Shown piece after piece: positions 1 to 8,870 of a stretch of DNA of 64,000 bases (position 1 is the first letter of the stretch; every line of letters begins with the position of its first letter). Below the pieces are notes generated by a model. That model did not search any database, was not told where the DNA came from, and saw nothing but the letters and a program-made list of their open reading frames with translations. The stretch lies in assembly GCA_012934845.2 (NCBI GenBank), contig WNNJ02000375.1, positions 1 to 64,000 of the forward strand, given 5' to 3'. The stretch comes from Pomphorhynchus laevis. Its lineage: Eukaryota > Acanthocephala > Palaeacanthocephala > Echinorhynchida > Pomphorhynchidae. The translations under genes and the position numbers were made by a program.

Positions 1-256
1 CTTGTGATTGGTTTCTTGAATCGATTTGGGATCTTAGCGTTTTTTGAGATAAAGCTGCATCTACATCTGTGGTGGCAACGATTGAGTCATTCGAGTTGTG
101 GGTTAGACAAGGATCAACTAGTTTGCGTGTACAGTGTGGGGCTACACAGTTTAAACATTGTTTCTTTGATTTTGCACAAGGACACCGAATACAACGGGCG
201 GCACTTGAATTACAGTTGCAACATTTGGGTATTGAGGAAGGAACACCGCGCGGCAT
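1..256 (-). CDS. REL-type LINE ORF, N-terminal end (runs off left edge)
   Basis: The reverse strand from an ATG at 256 reads open to the left edge. The product begins MPRGVPSSIPKCCNCN and carries a cysteine cluster (C-C-x-C, then C-x2-C-x-C, then C-x2-C-x4-C) within about the first 45 residues. This is the same start and zinc-binding-like module as the intact REL LINE ORF at 523-3534. It is therefore the 5' end of another copy or sister family whose body lies outside the window. The likely role is nucleic-acid binding by the retrotransposon protein, inferred from cysteine spacing only. Positions 257-400 would be its 5' untranslated region. Confidence 0.75.
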   Translation of the reverse strand, partial: MPRGVPSSIPKCCNCNSSAARCIRCPCAKSKKQCLNCVAPHCTRKLVDPCLTHNSNDSIVATTDVDAALSQKTLRSQIDSRNQSQ

Positions 257-396
257 GATGATAATAATATGTGTCAGATTATCCTTTTGTATGTTTATTG
301 TATGTTTATATGTTGTAAATTGTAAGTAGTTAATGGGTATCAAGATAGTTTAAAAAAAGACTGTATGTTATTTTATCTCAAACTTTTTTTTAAGCT

Positions 397-414
397 CATA
401 ATAATAATAATAAT
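397..414. repeat. AAT/ATA microsatellite at LINE border
   Basis: Five to six ATA units, directly followed by the T-run and AAGAGAGAAT motif that end the LINE at 523-3534. Similar AAT tracts lie at 3645, 5938 and 10205, each at a LINE boundary. Confidence 0.8.
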
Positions 415-522
415 TTTTTTTTAAGAGAGAATAATTTTTTTATAAGAACTCCAAAATGTACAAACAAACACAAAAAACGTGATGCGTCAAATAATTTAAA
501 AGAATATTGTACGTTTTTTCAT
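415..522 (-). other. 3' end of intact REL LINE
   Basis: Non-coding sequence after the ORF stop, ending on the reverse strand with ATTCTCTCTT and an A-run that abuts the ATA microsatellite. Related termini occur at 3715-3769 and 5940-5965. Confidence 0.6.
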
Positions 523-3500
523 TTAGCGCGCAGGGCGATTGCGAGCAGAACGGGCACCCCGAACGCATAAAGAAATTGAGCGAGCCAGTTGTATGCCAAT
601 CGTTGACCGAAGACGTGTCAATTCCTCTGCATATGTGTGTCTTTTTCTAATTGCCAATTTACGAGCAATGCGCTGAATTATCGTGACCGACGATTTACTT
701 TCACCACCAAAACAAGAAAACACCAATGGCGCAAAGTTTGCCCTCTCTATTAGTATGACTCTCTCTTGATACTTTGCGATTTTTCGCTTTTCGTGGAATT
801 CAAAGGCGGACGTTGTTGACTTCGAGAGGTTGGACGGCGCGAATGCGTTGAATACGCATGTGTCGAATAAAGTTCGCTCAGAACGACCTCCGTAAAATCC
901 ATAGCAAGCAATGTCTAAACGTGCTTCATGATCTCTAGAAGTGCTTGTGCGCTCGAACACGATACTATGATGTACTGATTTCAAAGCTGGTTCTGTCTGG
1001 ACATTATCGCAAATTTCGGTCATGGTATTGGATAATATATCACGAATCAAATCGTGTCTAATCGAAGGATGACCTCCAGTTGGACAAGTTAGTGAGTGTG
1101 CCAGTGATGTTCGTTCACCGCATGGGCAATGTAAGGGAACATCGCAAGACAGTCTATTGTACCGAGCTCCAATTGCATCCCGAAATTCCATATTATTAAG
1201 ACGAGTACAACGGTCATTTGTAGGATACGTGGATAGCCATGAGGAAGCACCCTTGACTTGTAGGTGCTCCAATATGCATATAGTAGTTTTATCTAAATCA
1301 GATAGCTTATCCATAAGTAGCGATTTGTGCATCTCGTTTTTTGATGTGCGTATCTGGGAAATATACTTATCTTGCTCCGCCTTTAACTCAACCCCATACA
1401 AGCCGCCTAAATAAGGAAGACATAGCTTCTCAGAGTTTTCGAACTCTACTTGTGCTGTGACTCGTGGGTCAACTATGCCTAGACCACCATGTCTTAATGG
1501 GAGCGAAAATAATGGCCACATGGAATTGTCGTTCGTTGAGTTCAAATTAAAAAGTTCGTCAAAGCGACGCCGAATAGTATCATTTAATTCATCGAACCAG
1601 CCATTTAAGCAATTCGTCGTTCGTTGCATGTGTATATATTTATGCTGCAAAGCTCTGGTCATACTAGCATAGCTTACCTGTAAATCAATAACACCGACGT
1701 CAGCTAAACGATCAACAAGTAAGCAGTATTTAGAAATTTTGGAGCTTATCGTTTTGTGAATATAATTATCATCCCCGATCGGAGCACCCAATACTATGGT
1801 TCCATCGACGGCGATTTTTATTCCTGTGTCTTTAAACAGTTTGTACATATCAGTGGCTTTATCAGGTGTAGTTAGCAGCACACACTTTTCTTTATTTATA
1901 TTGAATCCAAAAGCAGGTCCGTGTTCGCATAGAAATTTGAATGAGTTGTAGATTTGATTAGTTTCACCGACTAAATTACCATCATCCGCGTACCAGAATT
2001 GATTGATACGAGGGAATTTGTCTTCGATGACCTTCAATAGCGGTATGGTCGCTACTGCGTAAGCAGACATTGATAGTACATCGCCCTGTGTGAAGCCTTC
2101 GTAAGATGTTATAAATTCATTTCCAATCGATAATTGGGATGGACTATCATAGAGGTTGTGCAATACTGTAGACATCGATGGACATATGCGAGAAATGTTA
2201 ATAAGAGCTGCTGATCTGTTAATTCTATTAAATGCATTATCTGCGTCGATCGTCAAAAGAACTGCGTCAGGATTTCTGAACAAGCAATCACGAACTGCGT
2301 GGGTGACACACTCAACTCCGGCTCGCTGACCAGCACACATTTGTAATCGTCCACAAACTTGTTGTATGTCGTCTGAAAGGAGAGAGAGAATAGCCTTTGA
2401 CATTATTCTTCTACTAACGTCTCCAATGCCTATAGGCCTTATACCTGATTCTTTCGTTAAGGCAATTAATCTATTAGTAGTCAGTACTTTTGTAACATCA
2501 TTAGGCAAGTGTTCAGTTGCTAGAGACCGTGCAAATATTGAGAGAGCTTCAGCCAATTGTATTGATTCGTTACCAAATTTTGTTAGCATATTCATCCAAG
2601 CTAACGCATCTAAGCCAGAAGGACCTGCACCACCTTTCACCCGTTTGGCCATGTGTATAATTAATTCACTGTTAATAGAATCGAATATCACTGAATGGAA
2701 ACTTGGAGCAGTAATTTGGACCTTCCAGTTAATAGCATCTGGATTCAATGGAGCCTGCGCAGGGTGTTTGTCAAGTAATAATTCTCGTACGGATCTAGAA
2801 CCAACCAAATCATCAGGTAGCAAGGGAACTCCAACTTTAGACTCAGGATCTAAAAGATGTATTGCTGTGCTCAATCTAGAGCTCTCTACTAGTGAGATGA
2901 AGCTTTTGCGCCAGTCGTTTGTTTTTGGTGATTTCACTTTCAATGTTTTCATACTTTGCAGCGCCAAGGCTTCCGCATATAATTTACCAAATTCATTCTT
3001 GAACCACAGATCTAGTCGTCGTGATAAAGTTGCTTTTAATGATTTAATAGTATTACGTACGTTCCTTTGTAGAATTAGATGACTAAAGATTATGTACTTA
3101 TGAAAATCTTCCGAATTAGTTAACGAATCCCTGTATATACGTGCAAGCTCTGATATAAATTTTTTGGATTCTATACATTTCGGAAGTCTGAATAAGTTAG
3201 GTTGCCAATGTACAACTCTCGTAAAGATGTCGATCACGGATAAATTTTCAGAGTCTCCTGATGTATCGTATGTGCAATCGATAATTAGTGGATGAGCAAC
3301 ATGACAACCTCTATAATATGACATTGATAGGTTTGAATTAGTTTGTTTCATGGTTGACATAGACACATTAGTTATATCAGTTGGACTGGAATCAACATGA
3401 TGATTTGTACAATTTACTGCGGAACAGTTTAAGCAAAATATTTTCTTCTTAGCACACTGACAGCCTTTGCATTTCGCGTTTGGGCCATTGCATGAACAGC

Positions 3501-3534
3501 ATTTCAGCTCAGTCGCAGGTTTGCCCTTTGGCAT
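523..3534 (-). CDS. Intact REL-endonuclease LINE ORF (reverse transcriptase + restriction-like endonuclease)
   Basis: Uninterrupted 1003-aa ORF of a single-ORF non-LTR retrotransposon. Residues 12-45 form a cysteine-rich cluster. A linker and alpha-rich region lead to an RT with GGAGPSGLDA near residue 298, a GIRPIGIGDVSRR block, a TQGD block and the catalytic YADD at about 515-518. The C-terminal third has a CPCG...H...C zinc knuckle near 800, the GGHPSIRHDLIRDIL block, an RLD...FDTCVF restriction-like nuclease core near 873-890, and a K-IAKY motif near 915. That layout (N-terminal zinc module, RT, CCHC, REL) is typical of early-branching R2/CRE/NeSL/R4-like LINEs; the exact clade cannot be assigned here. 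It copies its RNA by target-primed reverse transcription. The first ATG gives the full cysteine module. Because the ORF is unbroken, this copy may be young or active. Confidence 0.85.
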   Translation of the reverse strand: MPKGKPATELKCCSCNGPNAKCKGCQCAKKKIFCLNCSAVNCTNHHVDSSPTDITNVSMSTMKQTNSNLSMSYYRGCHVAHPLIIDCTYDTSGDSENLSVIDIFTRVVHWQPNLFRLPKCIESKKFISELARIYRDSLTNSEDFHKYIIFSHLILQRNVRNTIKSLKATLSRRLDLWFKNEFGKLYAEALALQSMKTLKVKSPKTNDWRKSFISLVESSRLSTAIHLLDPESKVGVPLLPDDLVGSRSVRELLLDKHPAQAPLNPDAINWKVQITAPSFHSVIFDSINSELIIHMAKRVKGGAGPSGLDALAWMNMLTKFGNESIQLAEALSIFARSLATEHLPNDVTKVLTTNRLIALTKESGIRPIGIGDVSRRIMSKAILSLLSDDIQQVCGRLQMCAGQRAGVECVTHAVRDCLFRNPDAVLLTIDADNAFNRINRSAALINISRICPSMSTVLHNLYDSPSQLSIGNEFITSYEGFTQGDVLSMSAYAVATIPLLKVIEDKFPRINQFWYADDGNLVGETNQIYNSFKFLCEHGPAFGFNINKEKCVLLTTPDKATDMYKLFKDTGIKIAVDGTIVLGAPIGDDNYIHKTISSKISKYCLLVDRLADVGVIDLQVSYASMTRALQHKYIHMQRTTNCLNGWFDELNDTIRRRFDELFNLNSTNDNSMWPLFSLPLRHGGLGIVDPRVTAQVEFENSEKLCLPYLGGLYGVELKAEQDKYISQIRTSKNEMHKSLLMDKLSDLDKTTICILEHLQVKGASSWLSTYPTNDRCTRLNNMEFRDAIGARYNRLSCDVPLHCPCGERTSLAHSLTCPTGGHPSIRHDLIRDILSNTMTEICDNVQTEPALKSVHHSIVFERTSTSRDHEARLDIACYGFYGGRSERTLFDTCVFNAFAPSNLSKSTTSAFEFHEKRKIAKYQERVILIERANFAPLVFSCFGGESKSSVTIIQRIARKLAIRKRHTYAEELTRLRSTIGIQLARSISLCVRGARSARNRPAR

Positions 3535-3769
3535 TAATTGAGGATTGTTATTTGCTTTGTATTTTCCACTTTTTCTTGATAATCGCTCTTCTATAATCGT
3601 TCTTCTATAATCGTTTGTAAGTACTTTAATAACCAGTTCTTTTTTAATAATAATAACCAGTTCTATTAATAATTTAACCAGTTTTAATAATTTAACCAGT
3701 TCTATTAATAATTTTTTTTTTTTTTTTTTTTAAGAGAAAGAAAATTTATTATTACAAAATCGAAGAATT
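3535..3769. other. LINE-LINE junction: 5' UTR, short repeats, poly-T
   Basis: Upstream region of the intact LINE (to about 3640), then an AAT tract, three to four degenerate repeats of an AACCAGTTCTATTAATAAT type (3631-3707), and a 20-nt T-run (3710-3730). The T-run, with AAGAGAAAGAAAATTTATTATT, is the polyadenylated 3' end of the next minus-strand LINE. No gene. Confidence 0.6.
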
Positions 3770-5812
3770 TTAATGTCGTGCTTCCGTAAACGGTGTTGCC
3801 GGAAATGAACGGCTAGATCTAGGAGCCCGAAGCGAGGCCGAGCATGAACGCATGATTGAGAAGGCAATACGTCTCTTCAAGCGAATGAGATTATCCGCGT
3901 AATACTGTGGATGTGCCTCGGATTTCTTGCGAGTGATTGACCGCAACAGTGATACTGTGCTTGCACCCATGCCCGCTGATGTGGAAAAAACAAGGGGCAT
4001 AAAACTACCATGCTCTACCAGTTCGATTCGCTCCCCGTATTTTGAAATCTTGCGTTTTTCGTTGAACTCGAAGGCGGAACGTGCACTACGATTTGCGTAA
4101 GATTGAGCAAGTGTTGAAAAAATCGTGACGTCACAGAACGTCCGCTCATATCGTTCCGCATGCAATCCAGAACATACAATATCTAGTCTTGCTTGTACAT
4201 CTCTTGTGGTGCAAGAAGATTGAAAGGACATAGACTCGGGGATTTGAGAAAGACGAGGTTCGATTCCCACACCGTGACATACTTCTGTTAATTCTTGGGC
4301 AATTATGTCCCTGATTGCGTTATGTCTGATTGTCGGTAAGCCTCCTCTGGCGCAAGAGAGTGCATGACCAACACCCATTAACTCTCCACAGACGCACTGT
4401 CGTTCTTCGGTCAGGGTTGACCATCCATATCGGCAGCGTAGAGCATCGATGAATTCCAAAGGACTGAGGTGAAACCTCTCTGTCTTAAGTGGCAGTGAGC
4501 TGATCCAGGAGGACGCTCCGTTAGTTGCAGCATGTGATATGGAATTGGCAATTCCGGGCTCCAGGGACTTAGTAATCGCTGTAAGCCTCTCATTAAATAT
4601 TGTTTTTCTTTTATTAGATAAACCTGCTGAGATCGAATTTTGCAGTTCATAAAGTTGCTCAGCGCTGTCAGCGCAATCAAACGCTCTACACATTTCTAAA
4701 GATCCCTGGAACTCAACTTGATTGTTAAAGCAGGGATCAAAGATACCAAGGCCTCCTAGCTTTAGCGGCGAAGAAATAATTGTGATCCATTTCGCGTCGA
4801 GCGGAAATTTAGTAAGGACAGGTACGAGTGACTGAAAGATCGCATTGTGCAGATCCAACAAGCTTTCTGGTCTGCACTCAATCAGCCGGAGGTAATGTGT
4901 CCATCTGAACTGCACTGAATGAACCAAACCAGTGAATGCAACGTGTGGATCAATTAGGGCTACCTCCTTTAGTCGATCGACGACAGAAATCCATGCGTTA
5001 CATCTTTCGGTGGTGTGCTCAGAAACGAATATTTCAGTGCCAATGGGCACTCCAAGTGTTATCAACCCGGTAGTGTAATTCGATACTCCAGCCAGGGATG
5101 AGGGTATATCGATCCGTTTGTGAGATAGCATCTTTGTTTTGGAGGCATTCACATGGTATCCATAAAGGGGACCCTTGTTTGTGAGAATATCCCAGACCTT
5201 TTGGATGTCTTCACTGCTGCCGACAAAGTTTGAGTCATCGGCGTACCACCTTTGAACAATTCGAGGAACATTTCGCTGGATGTAATCGATGAGTGGTAGA
5301 GTGGACATAGCATACGCAGGCATTGCCAAGGGATCTCCCTGAGTAAATCCCTCCATCGAGACTATTGTATCTCCACCTAAATAGAGCATTGCTGGTGATT
5401 TATAAACATTCTGCAGGGCTACCGTAAGCGCTGGACTAGTATAATTGATGTTATGGAGTGCGGTGGCTCGATTGATGGTGTTAAATGCGTTAGAAGCGTC
5501 GACAGCAAGCAGGCATTGATCACTGTTCATAAAATAGGCGTCTCGTAATGATCGCACAGCATATTCAATTCCAGATTTCTGAGATGCAGCTAATTGGCGA
5601 ACACCTGCAGCCTCCATCAGATCCATTTTGATTATACTCAATAACGTGCGACAGATGATTCGTCTCGAGACTTCACAAATTCCTATCGGTCTAATTCCAC
5701 CTGCTTTTTTCCGAATTGCGACGAGTCTACACCCAGTAAACGCGTCTAGTGAGCCCATAGGTAAATTTTTACTCGCAATACTAATGGCTAGGTCAGCGAG
5801 GGAACGTGCCAA
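3770..5812 (-). CDS. 5'-truncated REL LINE ORF (RT + restriction-like endonuclease)
   Basis: 680-aa ORF homologous to the C-terminal two thirds of the intact REL LINE. It contains the GGIRPIGICEVSRR block, the FTQGDPLAMPAYA block, catalytic YADDSNFVG (nt about 5228-5239), a CVCG...H...C knuckle, the GGLPTIRHNAIRDI block, the RLDIVCSG...FCDVTIF nuclease core and EKRKISKY. The cysteine-rich N-terminus is missing. The frame stays open upstream of 5812 for about 30 more codons with RT-like residues (QSWRRFLTCFGADSRNLARSL) and then meets AAT repeats at 5938, so the copy is 5'-truncated, as aborted target-primed reverse transcription produces. It is a diverged family member, not a duplicate of the neighbour. 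Confidence 0.8.
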   Translation of the reverse strand: MARSLADLAISIASKNLPMGSLDAFTGCRLVAIRKKAGGIRPIGICEVSRRIICRTLLSIIKMDLMEAAGVRQLAASQKSGIEYAVRSLRDAYFMNSDQCLLAVDASNAFNTINRATALHNINYTSPALTVALQNVYKSPAMLYLGGDTIVSMEGFTQGDPLAMPAYAMSTLPLIDYIQRNVPRIVQRWYADDSNFVGSSEDIQKVWDILTNKGPLYGYHVNASKTKMLSHKRIDIPSSLAGVSNYTTGLITLGVPIGTEIFVSEHTTERCNAWISVVDRLKEVALIDPHVAFTGLVHSVQFRWTHYLRLIECRPESLLDLHNAIFQSLVPVLTKFPLDAKWITIISSPLKLGGLGIFDPCFNNQVEFQGSLEMCRAFDCADSAEQLYELQNSISAGLSNKRKTIFNERLTAITKSLEPGIANSISHAATNGASSWISSLPLKTERFHLSPLEFIDALRCRYGWSTLTEERQCVCGELMGVGHALSCARGGLPTIRHNAIRDIIAQELTEVCHGVGIEPRLSQIPESMSFQSSCTTRDVQARLDIVCSGLHAERYERTFCDVTIFSTLAQSYANRSARSAFEFNEKRKISKYGERIELVEHGSFMPLVFSTSAGMGASTVSLLRSITRKKSEAHPQYYADNLIRLKRRIAFSIMRSCSASLRAPRSSRSFPATPFTEARH

Positions 5813-6038
5813 ATTGCGAGAGTCTGCTCCAAAACATGTAAGGAATCTTCGCCAGGATTGTGCATTCCTGCAATGAGTTCGTCGACAGGCATTGATAACT
5901 TCGCTGATCTCTAAAAAGCGATATGAAACTATGGGAAATAATAATAATAATGAGAGAATTTATTATACCTCTTTACCTTTCGGTATTGGGTAAACAAAAT
6001 AAATACACCAAAAGTTTATCAATTTTATAAATTGTATT
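5813..6038. other. LINE-LINE junction with AAT microsatellite
   Basis: Remnant RT codons of the truncated LINE (to about 5920), an AAT tract at 5938-5952, then the 3' UTR of the next LINE, which ends on the reverse strand in ATAAATTCTCTC followed by ATT repeats. Confidence 0.6.
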
Positions 6039-8867
6039 TCAAAATCTTCTCCTACTGTCAATATCGGATAGTGACAGATTTTTCAAAATAGGGCAAGTGA
6101 AGATATGCAGGTTAGATGCGCATTCATTTTTGCAAAGAACACAAATGCACAAAGAGCACCGTGCATGTACTGGAATTCTAATAGCGCAGAATTTATCGTG
6201 ATATCCATGGACAGATGCTCTCCAGATCAGCGGTCTTTTCCTTGCACAGGGTTCTCTCCATTTAGTCTGTAAGAATGCCGGAGTAAGATAAAATTCAGAA
6301 TCCAATGAAGTCGTCTTTCGAAAGAACATGTTCAGATTAGTAGTAAATGATGCAGTGTGTTCAAGATTAAATGTTGAGCAGATGTATTTAGAGCAAGGTT
6401 CTAACGATGATAGTATCGCTATAACCGATGAAGAACATTTTGGTGAGACTCCAACAATTCGCTTCACGAATCTCCATTGACACTTGTCCAACTGCTGAAA
6501 ATTGAAGGGACTTAAATCCGACCAGATAACTGGCAAAGCATATGAAACTATGGGAAGCAACATACTTCGAAAATACCGGAGGGCTCCTGAGAAAGATAAA
6601 GAACCTAAGTTTTTTGCATAAGAGGTTGCTACAACTAACTTCGAGGATTTACGATGTAGGTGTTCAGTAAATGACCATTTCGACGAAAGTAATACTCCCA
6701 AATAATTGTAACTATTGCAGAATTCTAAATCTACATTGCCTATTCTCAGCATGTCACATCGACGCAAAGGTCCACCTAACCGAAATTTAAGGGCTTTCGA
6801 TTTATTTACGTTCACCGTCAACTGATTTGATAAACAATAGGATGACAGAGCATCTAACGCACTTTGAGCGGATAAAAGATCTTTGGCTAATATTACTAGA
6901 TCGTCGGCATAGAGGGTACAAGAGACTTCATTCGATGCATGACGAAGATGCATAGGCAAATCCATAACAAAAAAGGAAAATAATATAGGGCTGAGTGGAT
7001 CTCCCTGTAAAACACCGCGATTAGCAAAAAAGAAATCCGAGGTGTTAATACCATCAGATACTTTAAGGCGATTAGGCTGAAGCACAGAATAAATAAGATA
7101 CAAAAAGCGACCACTAACGGACACTCTGGTGGAAAGTTTATCAAGTAACAAAGACCGATTCACTGTGTCAAATGCTCGCTCAAAGTCAACAAAAGTAGCA
7201 TACAACGGTCTACGATTAGCGAAACAATCGGTGACTTCGTCACGGACATGCTTTATTGCATCGGACGTTGACCGTTTCGGGCGGAATCCATACTGCTCCG
7301 TAGGTAAGAGATGCTCGCGAAACTTAATAAGGCGCATATACATTATATGAGTCAATAACTTATAACTGTGATTCAATATCGCAATCCCCCTGTACGCATC
7401 CAGTGAATCATAGTCACCCTTGCCCTTATGCAGGATCTTAATTACACCGTCGCGCCACGAAATCGGAAACGGATGACCTGCAAGAAGTAGATTGAAAAGT
7501 TCTGTCCAGTAGTCTATCAAAATATCGATAGTCGACTTTAACTGTTCTACGCATAATTGATCTAACCCGGCAGCTTTATGATCTTTTAAGATTGATAGGG
7601 ATCTTACGACTTCAAACGGCGTAAAAGGTAAATTCAGAGGATCTGAACCGTATATTGAATTTATGCATGAAACTGCAGATAAACGTACAGGCATGTCTTC
7701 TAATATTGAATGGCGCAAAATAGATTGGAAGTGTGATTTCCAATTTTCTATTTGAATCCTGGAATATGTTCCAATGTTAGCTTTCTTAAGTATCCACGGT
7801 GTCGACTCCGCCTTAGACAATTCCCGTCGTTCAATCTCTAAACGTCGTTCTCTACGATACATCGATACAAGTTTAACGTAAAGCCTACGTAAATCTACAA
7901 AATATTTCCTTACCTTTAAATCGAACCGATAACTTTTATTTAATTGAATTAAATGTTGCTGGAACTGTTTAAACCAAGCGGGTTTTACTAGGTATGATTT
8001 TTTTTTGGAATAGTCGGATTCATATCTACAAGCCGATAGAAGGGTGGAAATTACAGAAGTAATGCTGTTCCCCAGTTCTCCTGATCTAAGGAATTGAAAA
8101 GCTAGATTTATTTGACTATAATCAATTGCTGAAGTACATAATTTCCTGCTAGGTTGACGGGGCAAATCTATTGATTGTATGTTGCATATGCAATCGAAAA
8201 TACACGAGACAGGTTTGTGTTTACGAACTAACGCCCATTTTGAAGATAGTTCTAGCCCTATATGTCTTACATGCACGTTAGTAAATATGATGTCTATACA
8301 GCTTTTACCTGTAGAAGATTCGTAGGACCAATTTTCATTAGGGACGTATAACTTTAGATTTATAGACTTAAAGTAATTGACAAGAATTCGCAGTTTTCCT
8401 GTGATTGGACTGGTGAATCTTGCATTAAAATCTCCTGCGATAATTATCGGGACTGTGCTGTTTAGAGTTGAAAGAAGCTGAGAAATTTCGTCAATAATAT
8501 CTGCCGCGGTAAGTGTGGGTTTGAAATAGCATGCGATAAAAGTGATGACAGGTGTTTCAAGCAGTATAGAATTCAGCAAATACCTACATTGCCAATCCCT
8601 GAAGGCTCTATTTAAACCTAAAATTATTCCACCCGCGGGGCGACCACGAATGCCCAATAAAGCAGGATTGTCAAATGTATAAAAACCAGGTAAAGAATAA
8701 TTATTAGTAAACATGGTCTCTAATAGTACCACAACGTGAAAGGTATCGAACCAGGATTCAATGCCTTGCTCGATCAAAGACGCCAAACCTTCCACATTAA
8801 ATAGTAACAGTCTAAAAGACTTGTGGTGCTCACAAACCTGACTACCACTTCTTGCAGAAGAGGATAG
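6039..8867 (-). CDS. APE-type LINE ORF2 (apurinic-type endonuclease + reverse transcriptase)
   Basis: In-frame coding from codon CTA at 8867, just after the ORF1 stop, to 6039 (about 942 aa). The N-terminal endonuclease shows LLLFNVEGL, VVLLET (metal-binding Glu), GRPAGGI, GDFNARF, SCIDIIFTN and a KHKPV histidine block. The RT shows HKGKGDYDSLDAYRGIAIL, QYGFRPKRST, DFERAFDTV, GVLQGDPLSPILF and catalytic YADDLVILA. The C-terminus has a cysteine/histidine knuckle (C-x2-C...H-x4-C). No ATG precedes the endonuclease core: the first internal Met lies after the catalytic Glu, so initiation inside ORF2 would destroy the endonuclease. The frame is identical to ORF1, and the two are separated by one UGA, implying stop readthrough. 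The ORF is otherwise intact. The clade (CR1/L2/Jockey group) is uncertain. Confidence 0.85.
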   Translation of the reverse strand, partial: LSSSARSGSQVCEHHKSFRLLLFNVEGLASLIEQGIESWFDTFHVVVLLETMFTNNYSLPGFYTFDNPALLGIRGRPAGGIILGLNRAFRDWQCRYLLNSILLETPVITFIACYFKPTLTAADIIDEISQLLSTLNSTVPIIIAGDFNARFTSPITGKLRILVNYFKSINLKLYVPNENWSYESSTGKSCIDIIFTNVHVRHIGLELSSKWALVRKHKPVSCIFDCICNIQSIDLPRQPSRKLCTSAIDYSQINLAFQFLRSGELGNSITSVISTLLSACRYESDYSKKKSYLVKPAWFKQFQQHLIQLNKSYRFDLKVRKYFVDLRRLYVKLVSMYRRERRLEIERRELSKAESTPWILKKANIGTYSRIQIENWKSHFQSILRHSILEDMPVRLSAVSCINSIYGSDPLNLPFTPFEVVRSLSILKDHKAAGLDQLCVEQLKSTIDILIDYWTELFNLLLAGHPFPISWRDGVIKILHKGKGDYDSLDAYRGIAILNHSYKLLTHIMYMRLIKFREHLLPTEQYGFRPKRSTSDAIKHVRDEVTDCFANRRPLYATFVDFERAFDTVNRSLLLDKLSTRVSVSGRFLYLIYSVLQPNRLKVSDGINTSDFFFANRGVLQGDPLSPILFSFFVMDLPMHLRHASNEVSCTLYADDLVILAKDLLSAQSALDALSSYCLSNQLTVNVNKSKALKFRLGGPLRRCDMLRIGNVDLEFCNSYNYLGVLLSSKWSFTEHLHRKSSKLVVATSYAKNLGSLSFSGALRYFRSMLLPIVSYALPVIWSDLSPFNFQQLDKCQWRFVKRIVGVSPKCSSSVIAILSSLEPCSKYICSTFNLEHTASFTTNLNMFFRKTTSLDSEFYLTPAFLQTKWREPCARKRPLIWRASVHGYHDKFCAIRIPVHARCSLCICVLCKNECASNLHIFTCPILKNLSLSDIDSRRRF

Positions 8868-8870
8868 TCA
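8865..8870 (-). promoter_or_regulatory. Candidate stop-codon readthrough site UGA-CUA
   Basis: On the reverse strand the ORF1 stop is TGA (8870-8868), followed in frame by CTA (8867-8865). UGA followed by CUA is an established efficient eukaryotic readthrough context. Both sides are long intact ORFs in one frame. Confidence 0.6.

Noticed and set aside
2366-3082. 238-residue + strand open frame
   Set aside because: Lies wholly antisense to the intact REL LINE ORF and has no domain features; a shadow frame.
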